In this document: one piece after another, positions 9,311 through 18,754 of the stretch
Layout of the letters: every line of letters begins with the position of its first letter
Position numbering within the stretch: the stretch's first letter is position 1
Assembly: GCF_015101885.1 (NCBI RefSeq)
Contig: NZ_CP062941.1
Coordinates: forward strand, 4,526,001 to 4,590,000
Length of the DNA stretch: 64,000 nt
Reading direction: 5' to 3'
From: Massilia litorea
GTDB lineage: Bacteria; Pseudomonadota; Gammaproteobacteria; Burkholderiales; Burkholderiaceae_D
Made by a program: the position numbers and the translations under genes
Notes under the pieces: model-generated
Database searches by the model: none
The model's input: the letters and a program-made list of their open reading frames with translations, nothing else
Told to the model about the DNA's origin: nothing

Positions 9311-9763
9311 ATGCATATGTCGCGAGGTATACGGGCGGTCGCCCTGCTCGAGGGGGCCAAGGGGGCCGTCGTCCTGCTGGCCGGATTCGGCCTGTTTTCG
9401 CTGGTCCACCGGGACGTCCAGCGTTTTGCCGAGATCCTGGTCACCCATGCCCACCTGAACCCGGCATCCCGCGTGCCGCGCGTGTTCCTCGCTTTCGCGA
9501 ACCGGCTCGACGATGCGCGGCTCTGGCAGCTTGCGGCGGGAGCGATGGCCTATTCGGCGGTACGCCTGGTCGAGGCGTACGGCCTGTGGTACGGGCGGAG
9601 ATGGGGCGAGGCGTTTGCCGCGGCAAGCGGGGCGGTGTACGTTCCCTTCGAGGTGAGGGAACTGATTCACCGGCCCGGTCCGCTCAGCCTGGCGCTGCTG
9701 CTTGTCAATCTCGGGATCGTTGGGTACATGCTGTATGCCCTGCGGCGGCGAACGGCGCGCTGA
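9311..9763 (+). CDS. DUF2127 family integral membrane protein
   Basis: A 150-residue protein with three to four hydrophobic segments. Its start (GIRAVALLEGAKGAVVLLAGFG) and the later motif RLVEAYGLWYGRRWGEAFAAASGAVYVPFEV are typical of DUF2127. GGAG lies seven bases before the ATG. Members are small inner-membrane proteins of unknown function. Its stop faces the stop of the L,D-transpeptidase gene 55 bases away. No regulation can be read from the sequence. Confidence 0.8.
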   Translation: MHMSRGIRAVALLEGAKGAVVLLAGFGLFSLVHRDVQRFAEILVTHAHLNPASRVPRVFLAFANRLDDARLWQLAAGAMAYSAVRLVEAYGLWYGRRWGEAFAAASGAVYVPFEVRELIHRPGPLSLALLLVNLGIVGYMLYALRRRTAR

Positions 9764-9818
9764 TCTCTCGGGGGTGCGAACCGGTCTGCTCCGTTCGCCG
9801 TACAGCCGAAGCGACAGC

Positions 9819-11432
9819 TTATTCCGGAGATCGGCCTTCCGCAGGGGCCATCTGTCCGTAGCGTGCCCGCAAGTCCTGCTCGAGCTTGCGGTCGCGGCCG
9901 TAGACATCCCTGGCAAAGCGCGGCATCCCTTCACTGTCGACGCTGGCAGTAGCGTAGAAAATCACGACGGGAATCGCGTGGACCAGGTCGACGTGCCGGG
10001 TCGGCCCCGCCTGCAGCGCGTCCTGGATCGTATCGGCATTCCATTGCCGCTGCTGGCTGAGCACGAACTGGGCCAGAGCGGCCGGATGCTCGACCCGGAT
10101 GCAGCCGTGCGACAGGTCGCGCCGGCTGCGCTGGAACAACTCGCGGGCCGGGGTCGAGTGCAGGTAAATGTCCATTGGATTAGGCAGCGCGAACTTGATC
10201 GCCCCCAGTGCATTTTTCGGCCCAGGGCGCTGGCGGACGCGCGCCCGGCCGGCCCGGAGATCGGCCGCGCTGGCGCCTGGCGGCACCGTCTCCATGTCGT
10301 TCTGCGTGAGGTAGGCAGCGTTGCGCTCGAGCTTGGGCAGCATTTCCTTTTCGAGAATGCTGCGCGGGACGTTCCAGTAAGGGTTGAACTCGACATAACG
10401 CATCTGGCCGACGAAGAGCGGGGTTTCGGTCTTGACCGCGGAGCCAATCACGACGCGCATCTCGAGCGGCGCCTCGGTGCTGCCCTTGTTCAGGGCCCAC
10501 AAGCGGTAAGCCGGCAGGTCGACCACGATCAGCGGGCCAGGGCCGAAGTCGGGTAGCCAGCGCAGGCGCTCGAGCGTCAGTTCGAACTGGCGCACGCGCT
10601 GGGCCGGGGGGACATTCAGCGCGTCGATCGTGCCGCGGCCGAGCACGCCGTCTTCATCCAGGCCGTGACGGGCCTGGAAGTGCCGGACGCCCTCTTCGAC
10701 CGGGTCGCTGTAGATTCCCTCGGGCGGTGGCGGCGCATCGGCCGCCAGGTCGCCCAACAAGACCAGGCGCGCATACAGCGCCTTCACGGCCGGATAAGCC
10801 CCGCCGGGCAGGACCTTCGCATCCGGTCGCGGTAGCGCCGGATAAGCCTGCCCCGCCAGCTCGCGGTACTGCGCCAGGGCCGCCTTGACCCGTCCGTACT
10901 GCCAGATTTGCGGCTCGGCCGCCTGCACCGCAGCCTGCAGCTTGCCGGCGGCGAGCCCGGTACGCAGGCGCTCGACCGGGTCGTATTGCCTCAGCCGCGG
11001 ATCGGGTGCGCGGCTGTGATATTCGGAGCGCACGCGGCCGACGCGCAGGTCGGCCAGGTAATGGAGCATGGCCGAGGTCAGCGCGACGTCGAAGCGGGCG
11101 GTATCGGCTTCGCCCGAGCGCAGCTGCCGCTGCAGGGAGTCCGCGCCGTAGTCGGCCGGGTTCAAGCCCTGCAGCGCGGCCCGGCGCAGCACCCACAAGG
11201 CCGCCGCGGCGGTCGACGCATTCCAGGCTGGCGCATAGTTGCGGGGGGCGTAGAACCGATCGAGCCAGCCACGTTCGTCGTAGGGACCCGCAGGCAGCGA
11301 CGGAGACTGCGAAGCCTGGACCGTCAAGGCATGGATTGCGGCGGGAGCCGGCTGCGCGAGGCCGCTGGCGGGGGCGAGCGCTGCAATCGCACAAAGCGCG
11401 AGCGCAGCGCGGATTGTCTGGGTGAGCTTCAT
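9819..11432 (-). CDS. L,D-transpeptidase of the LdtD/YcbB type
   Basis: A 537-residue exported enzyme. It has a signal peptide (MKLTQTIRAALALCAIAALA, cleavage after SGLA), a large scaffold region, a peptidoglycan-binding-like stretch (GVRHFQARHGLDEDGVLGRGT) and a C-terminal YkuD catalytic domain. The catalytic motif is intact: HSTPARELFQ...LSHGCIRVEHP with the nucleophile Cys in SHGC. The enzyme should form 3-3 (DAP-DAP) cross-links in peptidoglycan and resist most beta-lactams except carbapenems. The start at 11432 is selected for the signal peptide, although the frame is open further upstream into the palindrome region. Confidence 0.92.
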   Translation of the reverse strand: MKLTQTIRAALALCAIAALAPASGLAQPAPAAIHALTVQASQSPSLPAGPYDERGWLDRFYAPRNYAPAWNASTAAAALWVLRRAALQGLNPADYGADSLQRQLRSGEADTARFDVALTSAMLHYLADLRVGRVRSEYHSRAPDPRLRQYDPVERLRTGLAAGKLQAAVQAAEPQIWQYGRVKAALAQYRELAGQAYPALPRPDAKVLPGGAYPAVKALYARLVLLGDLAADAPPPPEGIYSDPVEEGVRHFQARHGLDEDGVLGRGTIDALNVPPAQRVRQFELTLERLRWLPDFGPGPLIVVDLPAYRLWALNKGSTEAPLEMRVVIGSAVKTETPLFVGQMRYVEFNPYWNVPRSILEKEMLPKLERNAAYLTQNDMETVPPGASAADLRAGRARVRQRPGPKNALGAIKFALPNPMDIYLHSTPARELFQRSRRDLSHGCIRVEHPAALAQFVLSQQRQWNADTIQDALQAGPTRHVDLVHAIPVVIFYATASVDSEGMPRFARDVYGRDRKLEQDLRARYGQMAPAEGRSPE

Positions 11433-11525
11433 GATACTTTCGAACTTTGGGGCCTGGCTGACCGATTCGGCGGTGGTGAACCAGGCGAAAAAAGGCGGCT
11501 TGCGGTGACTGCAGCGCTGTGCACG

Positions 11526-11684
11526 GTGGGATTCGCCCACGTTCCGCGGGCCGCGGTTGCGCGAGTACGCGCAACCCTTCGAATCCCACCCGGAGAGCGC
11601 GCAGGCGCTCTCCTCGTCTCCGCCGAGTTACAAAAGAAAAAGCCACCTTTCGGTGGCTTTTTCTTTTGTAACCTGGCGGAGACG
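11526..11684. repeat. Nested inverted repeats beside tRNA-Ser, including an inverted copy of the tRNA 3' arm
   Basis: Several palindromes are stacked. An outer GTGGGATTCG (11526-11535) pairs with CGAATCCCAC (11580-11589) and encloses GGTTGCGCG-AGTA-CGCGCAACC (11555-11576). Then comes GGAGAGCGC-GCAG-GCGCTCTCC (11592-11613). Last is a 20-bp perfect stem (11628-11647 / 11652-11671), extended by CGTCTCCGCC (11615-11624) matching the tRNA-Ser acceptor end (11675-11684) in reverse. CGAATCCCAC also matches the T-arm of tRNA-Ser. The left side is thus an inverted, interrupted partial copy of the tRNA 3' half. Confidence 0.8.
11628..11671 (-). terminator. Rho-independent terminator after tRNA-Ser
   Basis: A perfect 20-bp stem with a 4-base loop. 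The core GCCACC/GGTGGC is flanked by A-rich and T-rich sides, so it can terminate in both directions. It follows the CCA end of tRNA-Ser by only two bases. In the other direction it would act on transcription entering from the left. Confidence 0.85.
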
Positions 11685-11766
11685 GTGGGATTCGAACCCA
11701 CGATACGGGTATAAGCCATATGCATCCTTAGCAGGGATGTGCCTTCGGCCACTCGGCCACGTCTCC
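11674..11766 (-). tRNA. tRNA-Ser(GCU)
   Basis: A 93-base class II tRNA with acceptor GGAGACG/CGTCTCC, a long variable arm, T-arm GTTCGAATC and an encoded CCA. The anticodon loop is CTGCTAA, giving GCU, which reads AGC/AGU. It lies between lysC and the L,D-transpeptidase gene, transcribed on the minus strand. Confidence 0.97.
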
Positions 11767-11854
11767 AATCAACTCCAGCAAACTGCGCTAGCGCTGAGTG
11801 CAAGCATCTTAATGGGCGGTGCCCGATTGGTCAAGGCAACGCACCCAAAAATAT

Positions 11855-11875
11855 GGAAAAAGTTAAGCTTTTTCC
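11855..11875 (-). terminator. Terminator-like hairpin overlapping the lysC stop
   Basis: GGAAAAAG and CTTTTTCC (8-bp stem, 5-base loop containing the TAA stop of lysC), followed by A/T-rich sequence. Its strength is uncertain because the stem has only two or three G-C pairs. Confidence 0.45.
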
Positions 11876-13110
11876 AAGTCAAAAGCTTTATGCAGGGCAC
11901 GAACGGCCAGTTCCATGTACTTCTCGTCGATCAGCACCGAAATCTTGATCTCGGAGGTCGAGATCATCATGATGTTGATGCCCTCGTCGGCCAGCGTACG
12001 GAACATCTGCGAGGCGACGCCCACGTGGCTGCGCATGCCCACGCCGACCGCCGACACCTTCGAGACCTTGGCATCGCCGACGACGCGGGTGTAGCCCAGC
12101 TCTTCGCGCTGGCTTTCCAGCACCGCCAGCGCACGCTGGTAGTCGCCGCGCGAGACCGTGAAGGTGAAGTCGGTCTTGCCGTCCACCGACTGGTTCTGGA
12201 TGATCATGTCCACTTCGATATTGGCGTCCGAGACCGGGCCCAGGATGTGGTAGGCGACGCCCGGCTTGTCGGGCACGCCGAGGACGGTAATCTTGGCTTC
12301 ATCACGGGTGAATGCGATACCGGAGATGACGGCTTGTTCCATGTTGGTTTCTTCCTCAAACGAAATCAGGGTGCCGGAGTTGGCTTCCTCGTGCAGCGGC
12401 ATGTGCGGATCGGTCAGCGACGACAGCACGCGCGTCGGGACCTGGTAGTTACCGGCGAACTCGACCGAGCGGGTCTGCAGCACTTTCGAGCCGAGCGAAG
12501 CCAGTTCCAGCATTTCTTCAAAAGTAATCTTTTCCAGGCGGCGCGCCTCATCGACGACGCGCGGGTCGGTCGTGTAGACGCCGTCCACGTCGGTGTAGAT
12601 CAGGCATTCGTCGGCCTTCAGCGCGGCGGCGATCGCCACGGCCGAGGTGTCCGAACCGCCGCGGCCCAGCGTCGAGATGTTGCCCTCTTCGTCCATGCCC
12701 TGGAAGCCGGTGATGATGACGATCTTACCCGCGTCGAGGTCGGCGCGCACACGCGTGTCGTCGATCGACTGGATGCGGGCCTTGGTGAAGGCGGAATCGG
12801 TGCGGATGCCGGCTTGCCAGCCGGTGTAGGACACGGCGTCCTTGCCGATGGCCAGCAAGGCCATCGCGAGCAGGCCGACCGAGACCTGTTCGCCGGTCGA
12901 GGCGATCATGTCCAGTTCGCGCGGGTCGGGCTGGTCCATGATCTGTTTGGCCAGGCCGATCAGGCGGTTGGTCTCGCCCGACATCGCGGACGGCACCACG
13001 ACGATCTGGTTGCCGGCGTCGTGCCACTTGGCGACGCGGGCTGCGACGTTCTTGATGCGGTCCGTCGAACCCATCGACGTACCACCGTATTTGTGGACAA
13101 TTAATGCCAT
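11863..13110 (-). CDS. lysC: Aspartate kinase
   Basis: A 415-residue aspartokinase catalysing ATP-dependent phosphorylation of aspartate, the first step to lysine, methionine, threonine and diaminopimelate. The N-terminal kinase domain starts MALIVHKYGGTSMGS and includes GEQVSVGLL and FQGMDEEGNISTLGRGGSDTSAVAIAAAL. Two ACT domains follow (around residues 265-415, with VLGVPDKPGVAYHIL and VSAVGVGMRSHVGVA), the sites of lysine/threonine feedback. The true start is the ATG at 13110, because upstream codons show no homology. It is followed by tRNA-Ser on the same strand. Confidence 0.97.
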   Translation of the reverse strand: MALIVHKYGGTSMGSTDRIKNVAARVAKWHDAGNQIVVVPSAMSGETNRLIGLAKQIMDQPDPRELDMIASTGEQVSVGLLAMALLAIGKDAVSYTGWQAGIRTDSAFTKARIQSIDDTRVRADLDAGKIVIITGFQGMDEEGNISTLGRGGSDTSAVAIAAALKADECLIYTDVDGVYTTDPRVVDEARRLEKITFEEMLELASLGSKVLQTRSVEFAGNYQVPTRVLSSLTDPHMPLHEEANSGTLISFEEETNMEQAVISGIAFTRDEAKITVLGVPDKPGVAYHILGPVSDANIEVDMIIQNQSVDGKTDFTFTVSRGDYQRALAVLESQREELGYTRVVGDAKVSKVSAVGVGMRSHVGVASQMFRTLADEGINIMMISTSEIKISVLIDEKYMELAVRALHKAFDLEKA

Positions 13111-13244
13111 AACAGGAAGCTTCCCAGCGTGGAGAGGATAAAAGGGAACACCTACTCTAGCATGTTGCACTGCAAGATCGCAATGAGGGAAGGCCGAAAA
13201 GCTATACGAAAAGAAAATAAAGTAATACGCTTTTCGAATAGAAA

Positions 13245-14681
13245 CTATTCAGGCCTGGACTCCCAGCGCAGGGCGACGGCATCGAGCCCTGCCGCGGCAA
13301 AATGCTGGCAGTCCATGCCCAGGCCCGCCGCGAACAGCAGGTCGCGCCCGCTGCTGACGACCGGCAGGCGCACACGCTCCCAGGCCGGAATGTCGGCCGC
13401 CTGGTAATGGGCTTTCAAAGGACGGGTCGGCCGGTTGGCGGCCAGCTTGAGGCGCTCGCCGCCCTTGCGGAAATCGATGACGAGGGCGCGCTCACGCAAC
13501 CAGTCCGGATCGAAACCCGGGCCGGTCCCTGCCGGGTCGAAGTGCAGCACGCCGCCGTAGGCCGGGAAGGCCAGCTGCGCTTCGCCCTGCCAGCGGAAGC
13601 TCTCCCCTTCTTTCTCCAGCACGCCTTCGTCGTCCGGGTCGCGCATGCCGGAGAGAATGGCCAGCTTCGGCGTGACGTACAGGCGGTCGCGGTGGCGCCG
13701 CAGGTGGCAGGCCGGGTGCGTCACCAGGAGCTGGGCGTCGTGGCGCGCCTCGATCAGCTGCGCCACCAGTTCCGTCAGCCAGGCGGTCGAGGGCATCGCC
13801 AGGTTCTGCTGCGCGAACCAGTGGCGCAACAGGTTGAAGACGCGGTCCAGGCTCATGGCGCGCAGACGGGCCACGTCGATGGCGCCGTCGATCAGGGTTG
13901 CCGCCAGGTCTTGCGCCGCCAGTTCGTTCAGGAGGCGCTGGGCCGACTGCGCATGCGCGGCGCTGCGCGCAAAGCGCTGCTGGAAACCGGGAAAGGCCTG
14001 CGCCAGCGCCGGCATCACCTGATGGCGCAGCGCATTGCGTGCATAACGGGTGTCGCCGTTCGATTCGTCCTCGACCCAGGCCAGCCCGTTCGCAAGCGCA
14101 TGGGCTTCGAGCTCGGCGCGCGACAAGGGCAGCAAGGGCCGCGCCATGACGAGGTCCGGGTTGCCCAGCAATTCGGGCGCGGCGTTGGCCGCATCCATGC
14201 CGGACAGGCCGGCCGGACCCGAGCCGCGCAGCAGTTGCAACAGCACGGTTTCGGCCTGGTCATCGAGGTGGTGGGCGGTCAGCAGCAGGGTCGCGCCGTG
14301 CGCGCGGCACATCTCTCCCAACGCGCGGTAGCGCAGCTTGCGTGCGGCCGCCTCGGTTCCGGAGCCGCCGCCGTCGACCTGTACCTGGCGCACGTCGAAG
14401 CGCAGGCCGAGCGCGGCGCTGCTGTCCTGGACATGCCGCTGCCAGGCGCCGGCATGCGCGCTGAGACCGTGATGAACGTGGAAAACGAGGAGAGAGCTGG
14501 CTTGCGCCTGGCACCAGTTCGACGCCAGTTGCAGGAGGACCATCGAATCGAGGCCGCCGCTACAGGCAATGGCGATCGTGGAGGGGGAAAACTGTGCGCG
14601 CAGCCCGTCAAGGGCGCGCGCGAAGATGGCCGGGACGGACCCGGCTTCGCATCTACCAACTGCGCTACTCACTGATGACAA
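13245..14681 (-). CDS. tilS: tRNA(Ile)-lysidine synthase
   Basis: This enzyme modifies C34 of tRNA-Ile(CAU) to lysidine using ATP and lysine, so that the tRNA reads AUA. The PP-loop motif ACSGGLDSMVLL lies near residue 40, followed by HVHHGLS and LLLTAHHLDDQAETVLLQLLRGSG. The C-terminal half carries the tRNA-recognition domains. At 478 residues it matches the longer betaproteobacterial form. The start is uncertain. The first codon is TTG at 14681, one base from the accA stop, and GTG at 14672 is an alternative. No ATG or clear Shine-Dalgarno is present, and the first 17 codons contain a tRNA D-arm-like sequence. Confidence 0.93.
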   Translation of the reverse strand: MSSVSSAVGRCEAGSVPAIFARALDGLRAQFSPSTIAIACSGGLDSMVLLQLASNWCQAQASSLLVFHVHHGLSAHAGAWQRHVQDSSAALGLRFDVRQVQVDGGGSGTEAAARKLRYRALGEMCRAHGATLLLTAHHLDDQAETVLLQLLRGSGPAGLSGMDAANAAPELLGNPDLVMARPLLPLSRAELEAHALANGLAWVEDESNGDTRYARNALRHQVMPALAQAFPGFQQRFARSAAHAQSAQRLLNELAAQDLAATLIDGAIDVARLRAMSLDRVFNLLRHWFAQQNLAMPSTAWLTELVAQLIEARHDAQLLVTHPACHLRRHRDRLYVTPKLAILSGMRDPDDEGVLEKEGESFRWQGEAQLAFPAYGGVLHFDPAGTGPGFDPDWLRERALVIDFRKGGERLKLAANRPTRPLKAHYQAADIPAWERVRLPVVSSGRDLLFAAGLGMDCQHFAAAGLDAVALRWESRPE

Positions 14682-14682
14682 C

Positions 14683-15660
14683 TCACTCGTCGGTCGGCGT
14701 CGTTTCCTTGAACTTACCGTAAGCCATCAGTTTTGCGTGACGGGCTTCGAGCAAATCCTTGGTCTTCATGCCCTGGAACTGGCGCAGGGTATCGGCCAGC
14801 GCGCGCTTGAGCATCTGCGCCATGTTCTTCGGATCGCGGTGGGCGCCGCCCAGCGGCTCGGTAACGATCTTGTCGATCACGCCCATTGCCTTCAGGCGAT
14901 GCGCGGTCAGGCCCAGTGCGTCGGCGGCGTCGGCCGCGCGCTCCGAGGTCTTCCACAGGATCGAGGCGCAGCCTTCCGGGGAAATGACCGAATAGGTCGC
15001 GTATTGCAGCATCAGCACGGCGTCGCCCACGGCAATCGCCAGCGCGCCGCCGGAACCGCCTTCACCGATGATGGTGGCGATCAGCGGCACTTTCAGCTCG
15101 GCCATGACATAGAGGTTGTGGCCGATCGCTTCCGACTGGCCGCGCTCTTCGGCGTCGATGCCGGGGAACGCGCCCGGGGTATCGACGAAGGTGAAGATCG
15201 GCAGGTTGAACTTTTCGGCGACCTTCATCAGGCGCATCGCCTTGCGGTAGCCTTCCGGTTTCGGCATGCCGAAATTGCGCATCGCGCGCTCTTTGGTGTC
15301 GCGGCCCTTCTGGTGGCCGATGACCATGCAGGCCTGGCCGTTGAAGCGCGCGAGGCCACCGATGATCGACTGGTCGTCGGCAAAGGTGCGGTCGCCGTGC
15401 AGCTCGTGGAAATCGGTGAAGATCGCGTTCACGTAGTCCATCGTGTACGGACGCTGCGGGTGGCGCGCGATCTGCGAGACCTGCCACGGGGTCAGCTTGG
15501 CGTAGATGTCTTTCGTGAGCTGCTGGCTCTTCTTGTCGAGGCGATCGATCTCTTCCGAAATGTCAACGGCGGAATCGTCCTGGACGAAACGCAGCTCTTC
15601 GATTTTCGAATCGAGTTCGGCAATAGGCTGCTCGAAACTGAGGAAAGTTGTTTTAGTCAT
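14683..15660 (-). CDS. accA: Acetyl-CoA carboxylase carboxyltransferase subunit alpha
   Basis: A 325-residue alpha subunit of the carboxyltransferase, which with AccD moves the carboxyl group from biotin-BCCP to acetyl-CoA and makes malonyl-CoA for fatty acids. The family signatures are [67 protein letters not shown] and [11 protein letters not shown]. The ATG at 15660 has GGAGGT six bases upstream. It sits between alkA (59-base gap) and tilS (one-base gap), a gene order seen in many Burkholderiales. Confidence 0.98.
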   Translation of the reverse strand: MTKTTFLSFEQPIAELDSKIEELRFVQDDSAVDISEEIDRLDKKSQQLTKDIYAKLTPWQVSQIARHPQRPYTMDYVNAIFTDFHELHGDRTFADDQSIIGGLARFNGQACMVIGHQKGRDTKERAMRNFGMPKPEGYRKAMRLMKVAEKFNLPIFTFVDTPGAFPGIDAEERGQSEAIGHNLYVMAELKVPLIATIIGEGGSGGALAIAVGDAVLMLQYATYSVISPEGCASILWKTSERAADAADALGLTAHRLKAMGVIDKIVTEPLGGAHRDPKNMAQMLKRALADTLRQFQGMKTKDLLEARHAKLMAYGKFKETTPTDE

Positions 15661-15719
15661 TGTACCTCCGGGGGTTATTCTGTTGCCATGGCGCAAGGCG
15701 TTCGCGCGGCGATTTGGCG

Positions 15720-16418
15720 TTATTCTACCGTACCGGAGGCCGCTGCGGACGCCAAACCTGAGGCAGCGCCGGGATCGAGACTGCGCCACAGATACCAGGT
15801 GGCGACGGTGCGCCAGGGCTCCCAGTTGGCCGCCACCTCGCGCGCATCGCTGCGCGAGACGGGCTCTCCGGAAAAATAGTTCTGGCTGATGCCCTGGATC
15901 AGGCCCGCGTCGTCGAGCGGCAGGACGTTCGGACGCAGCAGGTTGAAGATCAGGAACATCTCGGCCGTCCAGCGGCTGATGCCGCGGATCTGCACGAGTT
16001 CGGCAATGACGGCCTCGTCGTCCATCTCGGACCACAGGTTCGTGTGCACGCGCTTGGCCTTGAAATGGTCGGCCAGGTCGAGGATGTATTCGGTCTTGCG
16101 TTTGGACAGGCCGCAGGCGGACAGCTGCTCGGCGCCGAGCTTGATGATCTGGCCCGGGGTCAGCTTCGGACAGCACGCGTTCAGCTTGGCCCAGGCGGCG
16201 TCGGCCGCTTTCGGCGTGACCTGCTGGCCGACGATCGAGCGCGCCAGGGTCGTGAACGGATCGGGATGCCCCTTCAGGTGCATGTCGCCGAACTGCGGAA
16301 TGAGGCGCTTCATGATGCGGTCGCGCTTCATCAGCTCGGCTTTCGCCTCGGCCCAGTACGCGGGCACCTCGAGTTCCGGCGTGCCGTTGCCGCCGTTGTC
16401 CTTTTCCGCTGCCATCAT
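15720..16418 (-). CDS. DNA-3-methyladenine glycosylase II (AlkA family)
   Basis: A 232-residue HhH-GPD base-excision glycosylase that removes alkylated purines. The helix-hairpin-helix and catalytic region reads [18 protein letters not shown]...[14 protein letters not shown], with the catalytic Asp in [25 protein letters not shown] is the usual N-terminal hallmark. It lacks the extra N-terminal domain of E. coli AlkA, as most short family members do. Its ATG overlaps the cysS stop by four bases (ATGA), so translation is probably coupled to cysS. Confidence 0.92.
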   Translation of the reverse strand: MMAAEKDNGGNGTPELEVPAYWAEAKAELMKRDRIMKRLIPQFGDMHLKGHPDPFTTLARSIVGQQVTPKAADAAWAKLNACCPKLTPGQIIKLGAEQLSACGLSKRKTEYILDLADHFKAKRVHTNLWSEMDDEAVIAELVQIRGISRWTAEMFLIFNLLRPNVLPLDDAGLIQGISQNYFSGEPVSRSDAREVAANWEPWRTVATWYLWRSLDPGAASGLASAAASGTVE

Positions 16419-17809
16419 GCGCGACGCCAGTTCGTCGTCCCGTCCGGTTTGTCTTCCAGGATGATCCCGGCGGCCAGCAGCTCGGCGCGGATGCCGTCCG
16501 CTTCCGCGAAATTGCGCGCCTTCTTGGCGGCGGCACGGGCCGCGATCAGGTCGGCGATCTCGGCTTCGCCGAGGCCGCCCTGCCCGCTGCCGGCACGCAG
16601 GAATTCCTGCGGCGCACGCTGCAGCAGGCCGAGCACGCCGGCCAGGGCTTTCAGCTGGCGCGCCGTCGCGACCGACTTTGTGCGGTTGACTTCGCCTGCC
16701 AGGTCGAACAGCTCGGCCACGGCCAGCGGCGTGTTGAAATCGTCGTCCATCGCTTCGCGGAAACGGCGGGCATGGGCCTCGCTCCAGTCGACGGCGGGCG
16801 TCTCGCTACCGAGGTCGACATCGCCGAGGGCCGTGTACAGGCGCGTGAGCGCACCCTTGGCGTCGTCGATGTGCACGTCCGAATAGTTCAGCGGGCTGCG
16901 GTAGTGGGCGCGCACGATGAAGAAGCGGATGACTTCGGCATCGTATTTCTTGAGGACGTCGCGGATCGTGAAGAAATTGCCCAGGGACTTGGACATCTTC
17001 TCGTTATCGACGCGGACGAAACCGTTGTGCACCCAGTAGTTCACCATCGGCACGCCGAAGGCGCCTTCGCTCTGGGCGATCTCGTTTTCGTGGTGCGGGA
17101 ATTGCAGGTCCTGGCCGCCGCCGTGGATGTCGAAGTGTTCGCCCAGGTGCGCGCAGGACATGGCCGAGCACTCGATGTGCCAGCCCGGACGGCCGCGGCC
17201 CCATTTCGAATCCCATTTCGCTTCCGCGGGTTCGGATTCCTTGGCCGCTTTCCACAGAACGAAATCGAGCGGGTCGCGCTTGCCGGTGTTGACGTCGACG
17301 CGTTCGCCGGCACGCAGGTCGTCGAGCGACTTGCCCGACAGCTTGCCGTAGTTCGGGAAGCTGCGCACCGCGTAGTTGACGTCGCCGTCCTCGCCCTGGT
17401 AGGCCAGGCCCTTCTCTTCGAGCTTTTCGATGATCGCCAGCATGCCGGGCACGTGCTCGGTTGCGCGCGGAACGACGCTCGCCGGCAGCATGTTCAGCGC
17501 GGCGAAGTCTTCGTCCATGTACTGGGTAAACCGCGTGACGAGCGAGGACAGCGTCTCGCCGTTCTCGACCGCGCGCTTGATAATCTTGTCGTCGATGTCC
17601 GTGATGTTGCGCACGTACTTGACCTCATACCCCGATTCCATGAGCCAGCGATAGATGACGTCGAAGGCCATCATCATGCGCGCGTGGCCGACGTGGCAGT
17701 AGTCGTAGACGGTCATGCCGCAGACATACATGCCGACCTTGCCGGCCTCCATCGGGACGAATACCTGTTTCTCGCGCGCCAGCGTGTTGTAGATCTTTAA
17801 TTGGCTCAT
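16415..17809 (-). CDS. cysS: Cysteinyl-tRNA synthetase
   Basis: A 464-residue class I synthetase charging tRNA-Cys. The HIGH motif appears as HVGHAR (in [17 protein letters not shown]) and KMSKS as [10 protein letters not shown]. The zinc-binding Cys/His residues (CGMTVYD, the ECSAMS region, [11 protein letters not shown]) are in place. The ATG at 17809 gives [10 protein letters not shown], the normal family start. Although the frame is open further upstream, that part has no homology. It is the first gene of the cysS-alkA-accA-tilS run and is divergent from ppiA. Confidence 0.98.
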   Translation of the reverse strand: MSQLKIYNTLAREKQVFVPMEAGKVGMYVCGMTVYDYCHVGHARMMMAFDVIYRWLMESGYEVKYVRNITDIDDKIIKRAVENGETLSSLVTRFTQYMDEDFAALNMLPASVVPRATEHVPGMLAIIEKLEEKGLAYQGEDGDVNYAVRSFPNYGKLSGKSLDDLRAGERVDVNTGKRDPLDFVLWKAAKESEPAEAKWDSKWGRGRPGWHIECSAMSCAHLGEHFDIHGGGQDLQFPHHENEIAQSEGAFGVPMVNYWVHNGFVRVDNEKMSKSLGNFFTIRDVLKKYDAEVIRFFIVRAHYRSPLNYSDVHIDDAKGALTRLYTALGDVDLGSETPAVDWSEAHARRFREAMDDDFNTPLAVAELFDLAGEVNRTKSVATARQLKALAGVLGLLQRAPQEFLRAGSGQGGLGEAEIADLIAARAAAKKARNFAEADGIRAELLAAGIILEDKPDGTTNWRRA

Positions 17810-17852
17810 GGGTGGTGATGTTTCGAGAGGGGATCGGAAGCCCGGAGCAATA

Positions 17853-17895
17853 CGAATCCCGAGCGCGTTCGCTATACAGCGCGCGCCGGGATTCG
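17853..17895. repeat. Inverted repeat between cysS and ppiA
   Basis: CGAATCCCG (17853-17861) and CGGGATTCG (17887-17895) pair, with further GCGCG/CGCGC pairing inside, giving a 43-base hairpin 44 bases upstream of the cysS ATG. It may fold in the cysS leader RNA. No terminator T-run follows it, so its role is unknown. Confidence 0.6.
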
Positions 17896-18077
17896 CTCTT
17901 GCGTCGGGACCGTCAGCCCTCTTTGTTGTTCTTGGATACCAAATTCTTTTGATAGAATGAGACGTTCTGCGCAAAGTATAGCATTGATAAAAACCCGGCT
18001 GGCCGCATATGGCTCAGGTTTATTTTTCTGCAAAAGACTTGACAGGCCTTGCGCCACGTCCACCGAGGAGACGCCCC

Positions 18078-18689
18078 ATGCACGCACAAAAACAATCCCG
18101 CCGCGCCCTTCTGACGCACCTGGCCGCGGCCGCGCTGGCGATCGGCTTTGCCGGCCACGCCTTCGCCGCCGACAATCCGCAGGTGGCGATCAAGACGACG
18201 ATGGGCGAGATCGTGGTCGAACTCGACGCCGAACACGCGCCGAAGAGCACGGCGAACTTCATGCAATACGTAAAGTCCGGTTTTTACAAGGGTACGGTCT
18301 TCCACCGCGTGATCGACGGCTTCATGATCCAGGCCGGCGGCTATACCGAGAAACTGGTCGACAAGCCTGGCGTGCGCAAGCCGATCCCGAGCGAGTCGAA
18401 GAACGGCCTCTCGAACAAGCCCTACACGCTGGCCATGGCGCGTACCGACAACCCGAATTCGGCGACCTCGCAGTTCTTTATCAACGTCAACGATAATGCC
18501 GGCCTCGATTATCCGGGCCAGGACGGCTACGGCTATACCGTGTTCGGGCGCGTGGTGAAGGGGCAGGAAACGGTCGACAAGATCAAGGGCGTGATGGTCG
18601 ACGACATGCGCGGCATGCAGAATGTACCGGTGACACCGATCGTGATCCAGTCCACCACCGTCCTCGGTGGCGATCGGCTTGTAAAGTGA
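18078..18689 (+). CDS. ppiA: Periplasmic peptidyl-prolyl cis-trans isomerase, cyclophilin type
   Basis: A 203-residue cyclophilin with a cleavable signal peptide (ALLTHLAAAALAIGFAGHAFA, cut before ADNPQ). It should assist folding of proteins in the periplasm. The catalytic region FHRVIDGFMIQAGGYTEK contains the key Arg, and SQFFINVNDNAGLDYPG and GYTVFGRVVKG complete the fold. It lacks the typical cyclophilin Trp, like other bacterial PpiA proteins. The ATG at 18078 is preceded by GAGGAG. It lies directly upstream of the cytoplasmic paralogue ppiB. Confidence 0.95.
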   Translation: MHAQKQSRRALLTHLAAAALAIGFAGHAFAADNPQVAIKTTMGEIVVELDAEHAPKSTANFMQYVKSGFYKGTVFHRVIDGFMIQAGGYTEKLVDKPGVRKPIPSESKNGLSNKPYTLAMARTDNPNSATSQFFINVNDNAGLDYPGQDGYGYTVFGRVVKGQETVDKIKGVMVDDMRGMQNVPVTPIVIQSTTVLGGDRLVK

Positions 18690-18754
18690 GTCCTTAAATA
18701 AGCTGTAAAATACCGGTCTTGCATTCTTCTTCAACAAATAGAACAGGATTACCC

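Noticed and set aside
11557..13104. A 515-codon plus-strand frame over tRNA-Ser and opposite lysC.
   Set aside because: It crosses a tRNA gene and a terminator and is the antisense of aspartokinase.
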